DNA of 64,000 nucleotides, taken from contig CAVWQC010000007.1 in the NCBI GenBank assembly GCA_963757065.1, positions 992,001 to 1,056,000 of the forward strand. Reading direction: 5' to 3'. The translations under genes and the position numbers were made by a program. Origin of the DNA: PNON01 sp963757065. GTDB lineage: Bacteria > Chloroflexota > Anaerolineae > Anaerolineales > Anaerolineaceae. Within the stretch, counting starts at the first letter, position 1. Each line of letters starts with the position of its first letter. This document shows positions 38,577-46,829 of the stretch, in pieces. Below the pieces are notes generated by a model, which searched no databases, had not been told where the DNA came from, and was given only the letters and a program-made list of their open reading frames with translations.

Positions 38577-38644
38577 AAAAAAGGGGAGGGCGTTCCATCT
38601 AGTCCTTCCCTTTTTTATATCATTCATTTCGGGCAGATTATCAA
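38577..38644 (-). promoter_or_regulatory. pyrG promoter and leader hairpin
   Basis: On the minus strand, TTGATA (38644-38639), a 17-base spacer and GATATA (38621-38616) form a plausible promoter. The predicted start falls at a GGG run (38610-38608). Immediately afterwards GGGAAGG can pair with CCTCCCC (38589-38583, one A-C mismatch), followed by TTTTTT. A terminator-like hairpin at the extreme 5' end of a pyrG transcript that begins with G residues recalls the Bacillus pyrG attenuator. The canonical GGGC start is not present. Confidence 0.4.
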
Positions 38645-38722
38645 AAATTCCATCTAACTTCCACCTCTTAAAAAATATCAAAAAATTAGATATTTTTAGT
38701 TTACCATATTCGAATAAGTATG

Positions 38723-38756
38723 CAAAAGAAAACAGCGCCTATAAAAAGACGCTGTC
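38723..38756 (-). terminator. Intrinsic terminator after the S1-domain gene
   Basis: ACAGCGCCT (38732-38740) pairs with AGACGCTGT (38747-38755). On the minus strand the stem is followed by TTTTCTTTT, so it closes the S1-domain transcript. A second AT-only inverted repeat lies at 38671-38697. Confidence 0.75.
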
Positions 38757-38776
38757 AAGAAGTAATATTAATTATT

Positions 38777-39601
38777 TTACTTTACTTTGTGTTCGAGGGT
38801 TCTTGCGAGAATATCATCCTGTTCCCTGGAGGTCGTTTTACCTTTACGTGCTTTATCGCTACGTGGTTTTGCAGGTTCCGCTTTCTCCATGGCAGCACGA
38901 AGAACAATTTCCATATAGGTCGGATTTGGCTCAGTATTTTCTGCTTCAAAAGCCGCCAGATCAGCTTCATAAGAATCTTCTCTGCGGGATTTCCCTGGTC
39001 TGGAAGGTTTCTTTGCAGGTCTACGTGTATCCTTTTTCTTTTCAGAAAATTCCTCGAGTTGTACCGGAGCTTCTTCTTTTACTGGAGGTTCAGTCAGCGC
39101 TTTAAGGCTAAGCTTGATCTGTTTCTTCTTTTTATTTACATCCAGGATCATAGCTTCCACTTCATCGCCTTCTTTTACTACATCGGCAGTGGTTTTTACA
39201 TAACCATGAGCAAGTTCACTGATGTGGATCAATCCGGGTCGTTCTGCGCCAATCTCAACAAAGACGCCAAATTTTTCAAGGCGAACGACTTTGCCTTTTA
39301 CAACCATATCAGCTTTGAGATCTTTCCAATCCAGGTCAAGTGGCTTCTGCATGGTTAATTCCACACGGCCGTCTCGAACTTTCTTCACCCATACTTCTAC
39401 TTCATGTCCAACTTTGAGAATATCTCCAACCATTTTTATTGGTTGATCCGGCTGTTCTGCAACGACTTGTGACACATGAAGGTATGCCGGAGTCCCTGTG
39501 CCGATATCTACCAGTGCACCAGCCAGAGAGGTTTTAACCACTTTCCCGGAAAAGTGGGTCTTAAGTTTTATTTCACTTGATTGATTAACGCTGGTTTCCA
39601 T
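38777..39601 (-). CDS. S1 RNA-binding domain protein (short ribosomal protein S1-like)
   Basis: 274 residues. There are two S1/OB domains: about residues 13-90 (KTHFSGKVVKTSLAGALVDI, HVSQVVAEQPDQP) and about 97-170 (VVKGKVVRLEKFGVFVEIG with ERPGLIHISELA). A highly charged, Lys/Arg/Glu-rich tail (about 175-274) has no predicted fold. Full S1 proteins have four to six domains, so this is a short form; the second domain resembles the mRNA-binding S1 repeats most. It probably acts in RNA binding or translation initiation. Given how many start codons here lack a ribosome binding site, that could matter (inference). It ends at a terminator. Confidence 0.85.
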   Translation of the reverse strand: METSVNQSSEIKLKTHFSGKVVKTSLAGALVDIGTGTPAYLHVSQVVAEQPDQPIKMVGDILKVGHEVEVWVKKVRDGRVELTMQKPLDLDWKDLKADMVVKGKVVRLEKFGVFVEIGAERPGLIHISELAHGYVKTTADVVKEGDEVEAMILDVNKKKKQIKLSLKALTEPPVKEEAPVQLEEFSEKKKDTRRPAKKPSRPGKSRREDSYEADLAAFEAENTEPNPTYMEIVLRAAMEKAEPAKPRSDKARKGKTTSREQDDILARTLEHKVK

Positions 39602-39716
39602 AGCGTTTCACTCCCATTATTAACAGTATTTAAGCGAAGGTGGATTATACTCGAAGGCTTCAATACTGTCAAATACAGATATTCTATGCGGAATTATTCG
39701 GACCGGTAAACTACAA

Positions 39717-40742
39717 TTATGGAATTGCCTGATCATTTTTTACAGCCACTCTGGTTCGGGGTAATATGCGGAATGCAGCTAACCCAAAGAATAGTGGAAT
39801 CCAAAATGTGATGCCCCGGTAAGCCAGTACGATCACGGCTGCATCCTCAAAACGCACCCGCAGCGAGGTTAGGGTCAGGGTTAAAACTCCCTCAACTATG
39901 CCTATTCCGGATGGTGTCGGTGAAACGATTAGAAAAAGATATCCTATACTGAAACCAGCGATGATGGTTCCAGCCGAAAATGGAACTTTAAATGCCAGAA
40001 AAACCATCATTAATATCGTTACAAGCAACGCTTTATTACTCAAAGCAAGTAATAATGGCCGAATCCAATTTCGAGGCCTTGATCGTAAGGCGTGGATTCC
40101 TTCAGCTGCTTCTTGTGCAAATGAAAGGGCTCTCTCTTCGGATAGATATTGTCGATGAATAAAGGGATTCATAATCCTATTGATTTTCCTTGCAAGCCAG
40201 GCAAGGAACTTACCCAACAGGGTGGCAGATTTTGCACCCAGATAAAGAATTCCCGTTAAAAATAGAGCGATTAAAACAATGATCACGGAAGCTGATATTT
40301 CCGGCCAATCCAATTTATTCCTTCTGGCTAGCACAGCCAGTCCCAGGATCAGAACGAACAGGAAACCAATGTAATCGAATAGGACATATAATGCACCCGC
40401 AACAGTAACCTTTGCAGTGGAATGTTTTCGATAAGGAGCATCACCCACGAAAACTGCGATTCCACTCATTCCAACAGAAGGTGCAACAACGTTGACAAAA
40501 TATGCCCCCAGGGAAAGCAACATCAAACGGCTTATCTTTTCTTCCATCCCCAGGCTCTGGTATATAAAACGATATGAAGCTGCAACATTGACATACCAGA
40601 TAACCTCAATCAGTATGCCCGCAAGGATGAACCAAATAACTCCCCGTTGAAGGGTCTCGGCTACCTTTTGTATTTCCGTAAATCGGGAGAAAAGAAATAT
40701 TATGCCGAATAATAAAGCTAAGGCAAGGATGAATTTTCGCAT
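39717..40742 (-). CDS. Lysylphosphatidylglycerol synthase TM-region / YbhN-like flippase-family membrane protein
   Basis: 341 residues with about eight hydrophobic helices. The conserved patch VVAPSVGMSGIAVFVGDAP and the C-terminal SPTPSGIGIVEGVLTL are the signature of the UPF0104/LPG_synthase_TM family. There is no soluble catalytic (aminoacyl-transfer) domain, so it is probably a lipid or polyprenyl-lipid flippase rather than a synthase. The ATG at 40742 has no ribosome binding site; a TATAAT (minus strand, 40756-40751) lies eight bases before it. Downstream on the same strand lies nothing closer than the S1-domain gene. Confidence 0.82.
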   Translation of the reverse strand: MRKFILALALLFGIIFLFSRFTEIQKVAETLQRGVIWFILAGILIEVIWYVNVAASYRFIYQSLGMEEKISRLMLLSLGAYFVNVVAPSVGMSGIAVFVGDAPYRKHSTAKVTVAGALYVLFDYIGFLFVLILGLAVLARRNKLDWPEISASVIIVLIALFLTGILYLGAKSATLLGKFLAWLARKINRIMNPFIHRQYLSEERALSFAQEAAEGIHALRSRPRNWIRPLLLALSNKALLVTILMMVFLAFKVPFSAGTIIAGFSIGYLFLIVSPTPSGIGIVEGVLTLTLTSLRVRFEDAAVIVLAYRGITFWIPLFFGLAAFRILPRTRVAVKNDQAIP

Positions 40743-40750
40743 ATAGGTAA

Positions 40751-40756
40751 ATTATA
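40751..40756 (-). promoter_or_regulatory. -10 element (TATAAT) eight bases from the start of the YbhN-like gene
   Basis: On the minus strand a perfect TATAAT ends eight bases before the ATG at 40742, which predicts a leaderless or nearly leaderless transcript. The -35 region (TTTATC at about 17 bases) is weak. Confidence 0.45.
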
Positions 40757-40776
40757 ATGGATAATAATATCCAGAT

Positions 40777-40809
40777 AAAAAACAATCTCCCAAACGGAGA
40801 TTGTTTTTT
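40777..40809 (-). terminator. Intrinsic terminator after the S41 protease gene
   Basis: AAAAAACAATCTCC (40777-40790) pairs with GGAGATTGTTTTTT (40796-40809) around a 5-base loop. The minus-strand T run closes the protease transcript. It is symmetrical and could act both ways. Confidence 0.88.
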
Positions 40810-40824
40810 TTATCTATTCTCATA

Positions 40825-42078
40825 CTATTGAGATAAGAGCTCTATGGCTTTCTGAAGTTGAGGATCTTTCCCATTCTTGATATCCTCTTCAGTCAATTCC
40901 ACGATGTAATCCGGGGTTAATCCAACTTCATTGATCTGTCGTTTTAATGGCGTGAGCCAAGCAGCAACTGTTACCCGAATCGCACCCTGATCATCCACCA
41001 GTGTTCTCCAGGTTTGTTCTGAGCCTTTTCCATAGGATTGAACACCTACAATTTTTGCTCTTCCATAATCCTGGATAGCTCCTGCAACTATTTCTGAAGC
41101 AGAGGCGGTTCCTTCATTCACCAGCACAACCAAAGGAATATCTCTGGCTAATCCACTGTTATTTGCATATTCAGTTTTTAAAGTCCCATCACCATATTGT
41201 TCATACATCACAACATCTTCTTTAATGAATTGTGATGCAACATCGACGGCACTATCTACCAGACCGCCTCCATTGTATCTCAAATCGAGGATCAAGCCTT
41301 TTGGATTATTGGCAAGTAACTCCTCAATGGATGTTTCCAACTCTTGTCTCGTTTTTTCTCCGAAGGTGGAAATCTGGATATATGCAATATTATTATCAAC
41401 CATTTTACCGACAACACTTGGAACAATAATTTTTTCACGTGTTACTGAAACATCAAAAGGTTCGATGGTGTCTTTTCTAAGAATGGATAAAGTGACTTTA
41501 GAACCAGCTGGCCCCAGGACTTTTTTTAATACAACATTTCCATCGATACCGGTCATATCTTCCCCATCAATTGCAATGACCTGATCTTCCGGCTTTAATC
41601 CCGCTTTTTCTGCCGGAGAATCCGGCATGGGGCTGATAATTGTGAGATATTCGGTAGTAACATCCACCCAGGCGCCTATCCCGTCGTATTCTCCGGTTAG
41701 TTGAATATTAGCCTGGCGCAACATATCAGGATCGATATAGGATGTATGCTTATCACCAAGAGAATCCAGCATGCCCTGGATCGCACCTCGCATTAATAAC
41801 GTATCATCGACAGGTTGCTTAACAAATTCAGTATGGACAACATCCCATGTTTCCCAGAAAGGATTAAATAATTCCCGAAGATCTGTTGGGGTACCGGAAT
41901 TATTTTCCAGTTGTACTTGAGTTGGTGTAATCACATTGTTGAGAATGGGAATATTTGTACCAACTGACGACGCTTTCTGATAAACATTACCAACCAGAAA
42001 TCCTCCTGAAAATGCTCCTGCAATTACAATTAATAATGTTGTCGTAACTAAAATTACTCTTAACGCTTTGTTTGACAT
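40825..42078 (-). CDS. S41 family carboxyl-terminal processing protease (CtpA-like)
   Basis: 417 residues. An N-terminal membrane helix (ILVTTTLLIVIAGAFSGGFL) anchors it outside the cytoplasm. A PDZ domain (about 130-215) with GIGAWVDVTTEYLTI and LKPEDQVIAIDGEDM follows, then the tail-specific protease core: LILDLRYNGGGLVDSAVDVA, the nucleophile Ser in NEGTASASEIVAGAIQDY and the general-base Lys in VQSYGKGSEQTW. It degrades or trims envelope proteins. The ATG at 42078 has CAGGAG just upstream; an in-frame GTG lies two codons earlier. It follows the small membrane protein gene on the same strand after 34 bases. Confidence 0.93.
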   Translation of the reverse strand: MSNKALRVILVTTTLLIVIAGAFSGGFLVGNVYQKASSVGTNIPILNNVITPTQVQLENNSGTPTDLRELFNPFWETWDVVHTEFVKQPVDDTLLMRGAIQGMLDSLGDKHTSYIDPDMLRQANIQLTGEYDGIGAWVDVTTEYLTIISPMPDSPAEKAGLKPEDQVIAIDGEDMTGIDGNVVLKKVLGPAGSKVTLSILRKDTIEPFDVSVTREKIIVPSVVGKMVDNNIAYIQISTFGEKTRQELETSIEELLANNPKGLILDLRYNGGGLVDSAVDVASQFIKEDVVMYEQYGDGTLKTEYANNSGLARDIPLVVLVNEGTASASEIVAGAIQDYGRAKIVGVQSYGKGSEQTWRTLVDDQGAIRVTVAAWLTPLKRQINEVGLTPDYIVELTEEDIKNGKDPQLQKAIELLSQ

Positions 42079-42112
42079 AACCACTCCTGATTTTCAGTGA
42101 ACAAAAAAGTAA

Positions 42113-42361
42113 TTACTTTGCTTCTTTCTCTTTTAACTCATCCGGGGAAATGTCCTCAACCAATTTTGATAATTCTGCAAGTGCATCATCCTCAGGCTGC
42201 CAGGGAGATTTTGCTCTATCAAAAATAGATTTGGATATATCCATGGGCTTGTTTATAGATCTATTCTTCAACGCAGAGATTAAACTGATATTAATCGCAA
42301 TAATAAAAATAATAACAATTCCAATGATCAGCCATCCAATCCAATTTTGTTGAATGTTCAT
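42113..42361 (-). CDS. Small single-pass membrane protein of unknown function
   Basis: 82 residues. One membrane helix (about 8-30, IGWLIIGIVIIFIIAINISL) is followed by an acidic cytoplasmic tail with DDALAELSKLVEDISPDELKEKE. I do not recognise a family. The position between the HAD phosphatase gene (6-base gap upstream) and the S41 protease gene suggests co-transcription. GAAGGGTAG lies just before the ATG. Confidence 0.6.
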   Translation of the reverse strand: MNIQQNWIGWLIIGIVIIFIIAINISLISALKNRSINKPMDISKSIFDRAKSPWQPEDDALAELSKLVEDISPDELKEKEAK

Positions 42362-42367
42362 AAGATT

Positions 42368-43012
42368 CTACCCTTCAAAAAACGAAGGTAAAACATTACG
42401 AATATCATGAATGCAGGAAATATGCGTAATATGCCCAAAATTGGATTGTCTTGGAGATACATGAATGGCAGACATGCCAATATCCAGGGCAGCCTGGACA
42501 TTCTTTATGGAATCATCTAGCAAGATGTAATTTGCGGGATCAGGATCATTCACAAGCTTCATAGCAACTTCAAATGCCTGGGGATAAGGTTTGCAATAAG
42601 GGTCCATATCCACAACATCAACTATTTGAGAAAAAAATTGTTCCACACCCAGGGCATGTAGAACACGCTTCGAATGAGCTTTATTCGCATTTGTGAAGAT
42701 TATTTTATCCCCAGGTAAAGAGGCAAGTATTTCGGTAAGTTGAAGGTCAGGCTGGATAAAATCAGAAATCTGTACATCATGGACAAAATCGAGATACTCG
42801 TTAGCGTCAACAGCATAATCCACCTGCAATCCACGCAAACTCGTACCATAAGTATGGAAATATCGTTCTCGAAGCTCTTCCACCTCATCCATGGGAATTC
42901 CAAGGCGGGTGTGAATATAAGTATTCATCCTGGACCCAAGGACAGGCCATAAGCCTGTATCGGGAGGATATAGTGTTTCATCCAGATCAAATAGAAAATG
43001 TTTTAGTACCAT
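42368..43012 (-). CDS. HAD-superfamily pyrimidine 5'-nucleotidase-like phosphatase
   Basis: 214 residues. HAD motif I is FDLDETLYPP with the nucleophile Asp; motif II is IIFTNANKAHSK; the Lys of motif III lies in DPYCKPYPQAF; motif IV is LLDDSIKNV. The YPPDTGLW and RYFHTYGTSLRGL segments are typical of the SDT1/pyrimidine 5'-nucleotidase branch. The likely activity is dephosphorylation of pyrimidine nucleoside monophosphates; the precise substrate is unproven. It is divergent from mutL, with 117 bases between the start codons. Confidence 0.85.
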   Translation of the reverse strand: MVLKHFLFDLDETLYPPDTGLWPVLGSRMNTYIHTRLGIPMDEVEELRERYFHTYGTSLRGLQVDYAVDANEYLDFVHDVQISDFIQPDLQLTEILASLPGDKIIFTNANKAHSKRVLHALGVEQFFSQIVDVVDMDPYCKPYPQAFEVAMKLVNDPDPANYILLDDSIKNVQAALDIGMSAIHVSPRQSNFGHITHISCIHDIRNVLPSFFEG

Positions 43013-43116
43013 CCAGTAATTTTACCTCGATTATCGATCGGGATGGAGAATTGTATCGATTCCATGACAATTCATCTGGTTTATCGGCAGTTAAGTGGTA
43101 GGGTGAATGGTTCGTG

Positions 43117-43122
43117 TATAAT
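43117..43122 (+). promoter_or_regulatory. -10 element of mutL, predicting a leaderless transcript
   Basis: A perfect TATAAT ends seven bases before the mutL ATG at 43130. No ribosome binding site lies between them and the -35 region is weak. Confidence 0.5.
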
Positions 43123-43129
43123 TTATTCT

Positions 43130-44878
43130 ATGCCTATAAAACTTCTGACCGATGAGGTTGCCTCTCAAATTGCTGCTGGAGAAGTGATCGAACGTCCCGC
43201 TTCAGTGTTGAAGGAATTGATTGAGAATGCCATTGATGCTGGTGCTACTTCAATTGCCATACAAATTCATGGTTCCGGTCAAGAGTTGATCGAAGTAACA
43301 GACGACGGAGCAGGTATTCCCACTGAAGAAATGGAGCTTGCTGTTACCCGCCATGCAACCAGCAAATTAACCAGTGCAGAAGATCTCTTCCATATACAAA
43401 CCCTGGGTTTTAGGGGAGAGGCATTAGCTTCGATTGGATCCATCTCGCATTTATCAATATCCTCACGTTCAGATCGATCGGCCGTCGGAGCACGAATAAT
43501 TGTAGAGGGTGGACGGATTATAAGCTCTACTCCGGTAGTTCAAACTCATGGAACTACCATCCGTGTTGAAAACCTATTTTTTAATGTACCTGCGAGGTTG
43601 AAATTCTTAAAAAAGGATTTCACAGAGAAACAGGTTAATTTTGGACTTCTTACCAGGTATTCCCTGGCATATCCAGAAATAAAAATTAAAGTTATTCTGG
43701 ACGATAAACCTGTAATTCAAACCAGTGGTTCAGGGGATAGACGGGAAGTGATAGGTAACCTATTCGAACCTGAATTAGCCAGGCAAATGATCATTGCTGA
43801 AGGACTGGATCATGGCATTAAGCTGGAAGGCTTCATCAGTCCGATCAGTATTACACGATCCAATAGAAAGGAAATTACTTTTTTTGTAAATGGTCGATGG
43901 GTTCAAGATACAACTCTTACAGCTGCAGTATTGCAGGCGTACCATACTTACCTTATGGTTGGCAGATACCCAATGGCTGTATTATTTCTCACACTCCCAC
44001 CGGAAGATATCGATGTGAATGTTCATCCAGCAAAGGCAGAAGTAAAGTTTCGATCACCGGAGCAAGTATTCTCCATTTTACAACGCAGCATCAGAAAAGC
44101 ATTACTCTCCAGCTCGCCTGTACCGGAAATACAATCAGCGAATAACTTTTGGCAATCAAATGTACCAGCCCAAAAATTTCAGGATCCAGCCTGGGAAATG
44201 GCTGGAGATATAAACCAGGCGAGCCAAAATCAGGATGGTAATCAAAGCATTCAAAATTCAACACAAATAAATTCTCAACCCCAGGGATTTGGTGGAATTC
44301 CACTGCTGCGCCTGGTTGGCCAGGTAGGGGCAGCATACCTTGTTGCAGAAGCTCCCGATGGGCTATACCTGATCGATCAACACGCTGCCCATGAACGGGT
44401 GCTTTATGAACAATATATCCGGCAGAAAGACAAACGGTTGGTTTCTCAACAGCTTATGGAACCAGTAACTGTTCAATTAACAGTAACTCAGGCGGATATG
44501 TTATTAAAACAGATACCCGTTTTAGGTCACCTGGGTTTTGATGTGGAAGAGTTTGGAACTAACTCTTTTCTTATCAGGGCAATCCCCGCAATTTTTTCCG
44601 GTTTACAGCCGGCAACGGCTCTTAAAGTTCTTGTTGAAGATTTTGAGGAGGATGAGACCCCCTTACAACAGGAAGTGGAAGCGAAAATCATTGCCCGGGT
44701 TTGTAAACGGGCGGCAATAAAAGCAGGTCAGATATTATCTGGTGAGGAGCAAAGGCAGTTACTGGCGGATCTTGAATCTTGCTTTTCCCCGCGAACATGC
44801 CCACATGGAAGGCCAACGATGATCCATCTTTCGGTGGATTTACTTGAAAGGCAATTTGGAAGAAAAGGTGCTCGTTAA
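43130..44878 (+). CDS. mutL: DNA mismatch repair protein MutL
   Basis: 582 residues from the ATG at 43130. The frame is open further upstream, but MutL homology begins here (IKLLTDEVASQIAAGEVIER). The GHKL ATPase motifs are present: ELIENAIDAGAT, DDGAGI, RHATSKL, TLGFRGEALASIGSI. The transducer domain ends with VDVNVHPAKAEVKFR. After a Gln/Asn-rich linker, the C-terminal dimerisation domain has LIDQHAAHERVLYEQ (the metal-binding endonuclease motif reads DQHAAHERV) and CPHGRPTM. MutL couples MutS recognition to strand nicking; the endonuclease motif fits a genome without MutH (inference). Its end overlaps the convergent histidine kinase gene by 4 bases. Confidence 0.95.
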   Translation: MPIKLLTDEVASQIAAGEVIERPASVLKELIENAIDAGATSIAIQIHGSGQELIEVTDDGAGIPTEEMELAVTRHATSKLTSAEDLFHIQTLGFRGEALASIGSISHLSISSRSDRSAVGARIIVEGGRIISSTPVVQTHGTTIRVENLFFNVPARLKFLKKDFTEKQVNFGLLTRYSLAYPEIKIKVILDDKPVIQTSGSGDRREVIGNLFEPELARQMIIAEGLDHGIKLEGFISPISITRSNRKEITFFVNGRWVQDTTLTAAVLQAYHTYLMVGRYPMAVLFLTLPPEDIDVNVHPAKAEVKFRSPEQVFSILQRSIRKALLSSSPVPEIQSANNFWQSNVPAQKFQDPAWEMAGDINQASQNQDGNQSIQNSTQINSQPQGFGGIPLLRLVGQVGAAYLVAEAPDGLYLIDQHAAHERVLYEQYIRQKDKRLVSQQLMEPVTVQLTVTQADMLLKQIPVLGHLGFDVEEFGTNSFLIRAIPAIFSGLQPATALKVLVEDFEEDETPLQQEVEAKIIARVCKRAAIKAGQILSGEEQRQLLADLESCFSPRTCPHGRPTMIHLSVDLLERQFGRKGAR

Positions 44879-46068
44879 TGAGCTTTGTAAGGCAGCCAGA
44901 TTTCGAATTCTGTACCAAAATTTGGTTCACTTTTAACCGAAATTCGGCCATTATGATTTTCGATGATCTTTTTACAGATCGATAGACCCAGACCTGTCCC
45001 CTGGATCTGGTCTTCAGTACGGTGGGACCGATAAAATCTTTCAAATAAGTGCTTCACAGTTTCGGGTGACATTCCCAAGCCATTATCCTTTACAGTGATT
45101 TGGTGTTCATTCTCGTACATATCGGCAGATATGATTATTTGCCCGCCTTTTTGGTTATATTTTATTGCATTGCTGACCAGATTAATAAATACCTGTTTTA
45201 GTTTATCCCGGTCCCCATAAATATCCGGGTATTCAGGTGGAACTGTAGTGATCAAATTTATTCTATAATCTTCTGTCTGGGTTATAAAGATTTCACACAC
45301 TTCATCAACTAGAACCTGCAAATTGATCCACGAAGGTTTAAACGATGCCCGTCCAGATTCTAATCTTGCCAGATCAAGGAAGGTGGTTGCCATATCACTT
45401 AATCTTTGGGCTTCGGTGTAAATTGTTTTGGAATAAGATAATCTTTGGTCTTTCGTTACTTCAGATTGTTGTAATAGGAATGCTGCTGTACTTATCGATG
45501 ATAGCGGAGTGCGTATTTCGTGTACTAATTCAGATATTTGGTCTGATTGTTGAAATAGACGAGTATTCTCAATCGCCAGCGCAGCTTGAGTACCCAAAAT
45601 TGTCAATATTTCAATTTCGTATTCGCCAAACCCACCGTTTCTGTGATTGATCACCTCCAATATTCCAATAACTTTCTCCTGGACAATTAGCGGGATACCT
45701 ACAAGTGAACGGGTAACGATCTGTGTTTTCTTTTCAATCCCCTCAAAAAACCTTGGATCATTGTGAACATCATTGATCAATACGGTTTTTCCTTGCTTGA
45801 CCACCCATCCGGCGATACTTCCATCCAGTGGAACAACCAGACCATGCATAACAGGTTCATCCAGACCGGTTGCCGACTGAAAGTATAGCTCTTTTACCCG
45901 TTCATTATATAAAAGGATGGAGGAGGCTTCAGAGTCGCTTAATTCACATGCTGTAGCTGTGATCTTATTGAGCATCGTTGGAAGGTCATGATTGGAGACC
46001 AGGTCTTTGGAAATATTTAATAATTGTTGGTAGTGTTCCAATCTGTGTCGGTCAGGTAGTGTTTTCAT
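44875..46068 (-). CDS. Soluble GAF-domain sensor histidine kinase
   Basis: 397 residues without membrane segments. A GAF domain (about 20-165) with VPLDGSIAGWVVKQGKTVLI is followed by a HisKA dimerisation helix with the phospho-accepting His183 in SELVHEIRTPLSSI. The HATPase domain (about 285-395) has N box VNLVSNAIKYN (read here as INLVSNAIKYN), G1 KDNGLGM, F box FERFYRS and G2 GTGLGLSICKKI. It should sense a soluble ligand or redox state and phosphorylate a receiver. The only receiver nearby is that of the CpaE-like protein two genes upstream on the same strand. The start overlaps the sirtuin stop (ATGA). Confidence 0.9.
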   Translation of the reverse strand: MKTLPDRHRLEHYQQLLNISKDLVSNHDLPTMLNKITATACELSDSEASSILLYNERVKELYFQSATGLDEPVMHGLVVPLDGSIAGWVVKQGKTVLINDVHNDPRFFEGIEKKTQIVTRSLVGIPLIVQEKVIGILEVINHRNGGFGEYEIEILTILGTQAALAIENTRLFQQSDQISELVHEIRTPLSSISTAAFLLQQSEVTKDQRLSYSKTIYTEAQRLSDMATTFLDLARLESGRASFKPSWINLQVLVDEVCEIFITQTEDYRINLITTVPPEYPDIYGDRDKLKQVFINLVSNAIKYNQKGGQIIISADMYENEHQITVKDNGLGMSPETVKHLFERFYRSHRTEDQIQGTGLGLSICKKIIENHNGRISVKSEPNFGTEFEIWLPYKAH

Positions 46069-46829
46069 TGAAGATACTCACAAAGCTTTGGGACAGAATT
46101 GGCAATATCGTCGCGAATAACGATTTGAGCAAATTTATCCAGAGGAGTTTTAGAATTATTAAAAATGATCAGCTTTGCTCCATTTTGTACTGCCCGTAAT
46201 GGATAAGAAGCTGCTGGCATAACCTCAAGTGATGATCCCACAACAATAATTAAATCACATTTTACTATTATTATATCTGCCAGTTCACAAGATTCTTTAG
46301 GCAGCATTTCATCGAAAAGGACAATATCTGGCCTTATTATATTTCGGCATAATTCGCAATGTGGGATAGTACCCGTTGAGATGAATTCCGGGAGGTAATC
46401 ATCTCCACTATATTTATGATTACATGTGGTGCAAGTTCCGGTTCGAATAGAGCCATGCAATTCAATGACATTTTCTGAACCTGCTTTTGAGTGTAAGTTA
46501 TCAATATTTTGGGTTATTATATTGTGAACCCTGCCTAGTTTCTCCAAATTATGTATAGCAAAGTGAGCTGCATTCGGTTTCGCATTATAAGCAGTTGCTG
46601 CAAAGTTGCGAAACCAGGCATAGAAACGTGTTGGGTGATGCTGAAAAGCGGACAGCGATACTACCTCTATTGGATTTTCCTGTTTCCAAAATCCAGTATT
46701 CCCCCGAAAATCAGGAATGCCGGAAGGAGTGGAAATTCCGGCACCCGTAAAGAAAATTGCCAATTTTGATTGATCGATTAATTTGGCAGATTCGGATATG
46801 GCTGTATCTTGATCCGCTCCGCGGATCAT
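46065..46829 (-). CDS. Sir2-family NAD-dependent protein deacylase
   Basis: About 254 residues from the ATG at 46829, which overlaps the preceding stop codon (ATGA). The frame is open further upstream but would lie inside the receiver-ATPase gene. NAD-binding GAGISTPSGIPDFRG (from residue 29), TQNIDNLHSKAG, the catalytic His in ELHGSI, the zinc cysteines CTTC and CELC, and VVGSSLEVMPAA are all present. It removes acetyl or other acyl groups from lysines with NAD. The gene sits between a receiver-ATPase and a histidine kinase gene with 4-base overlaps on both sides, so the three should be made together. Confidence 0.9.
   Translation of the reverse strand: MIRGADQDTAISESAKLIDQSKLAIFFTGAGISTPSGIPDFRGNTGFWKQENPIEVVSLSAFQHHPTRFYAWFRNFAATAYNAKPNAAHFAIHNLEKLGRVHNIITQNIDNLHSKAGSENVIELHGSIRTGTCTTCNHKYSGDDYLPEFISTGTIPHCELCRNIIRPDIVLFDEMLPKESCELADIIIVKCDLIIVVGSSLEVMPAASYPLRAVQNGAKLIIFNNSKTPLDKFAQIVIRDDIANSVPKLCEYLQ

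Noticed and set aside
38671..38697. AT-only inverted repeat upstream of pyrG as an operator
   Set aside because: It is made solely of A/T runs such as occur by chance in AT-rich spacers, with no second copy elsewhere.
38416..39358. Two plus-strand open frames across the pyrG leader and S1-domain gene
   Set aside because: Their translations are low-complexity antisense products of the S1-domain gene and the AT-rich spacer, with no family features.
43043..43129. Extended N-terminus for mutL
   Set aside because: Homology begins at 43130 and the extra residues are unlike any MutL. The -10 box also falls inside the extension.
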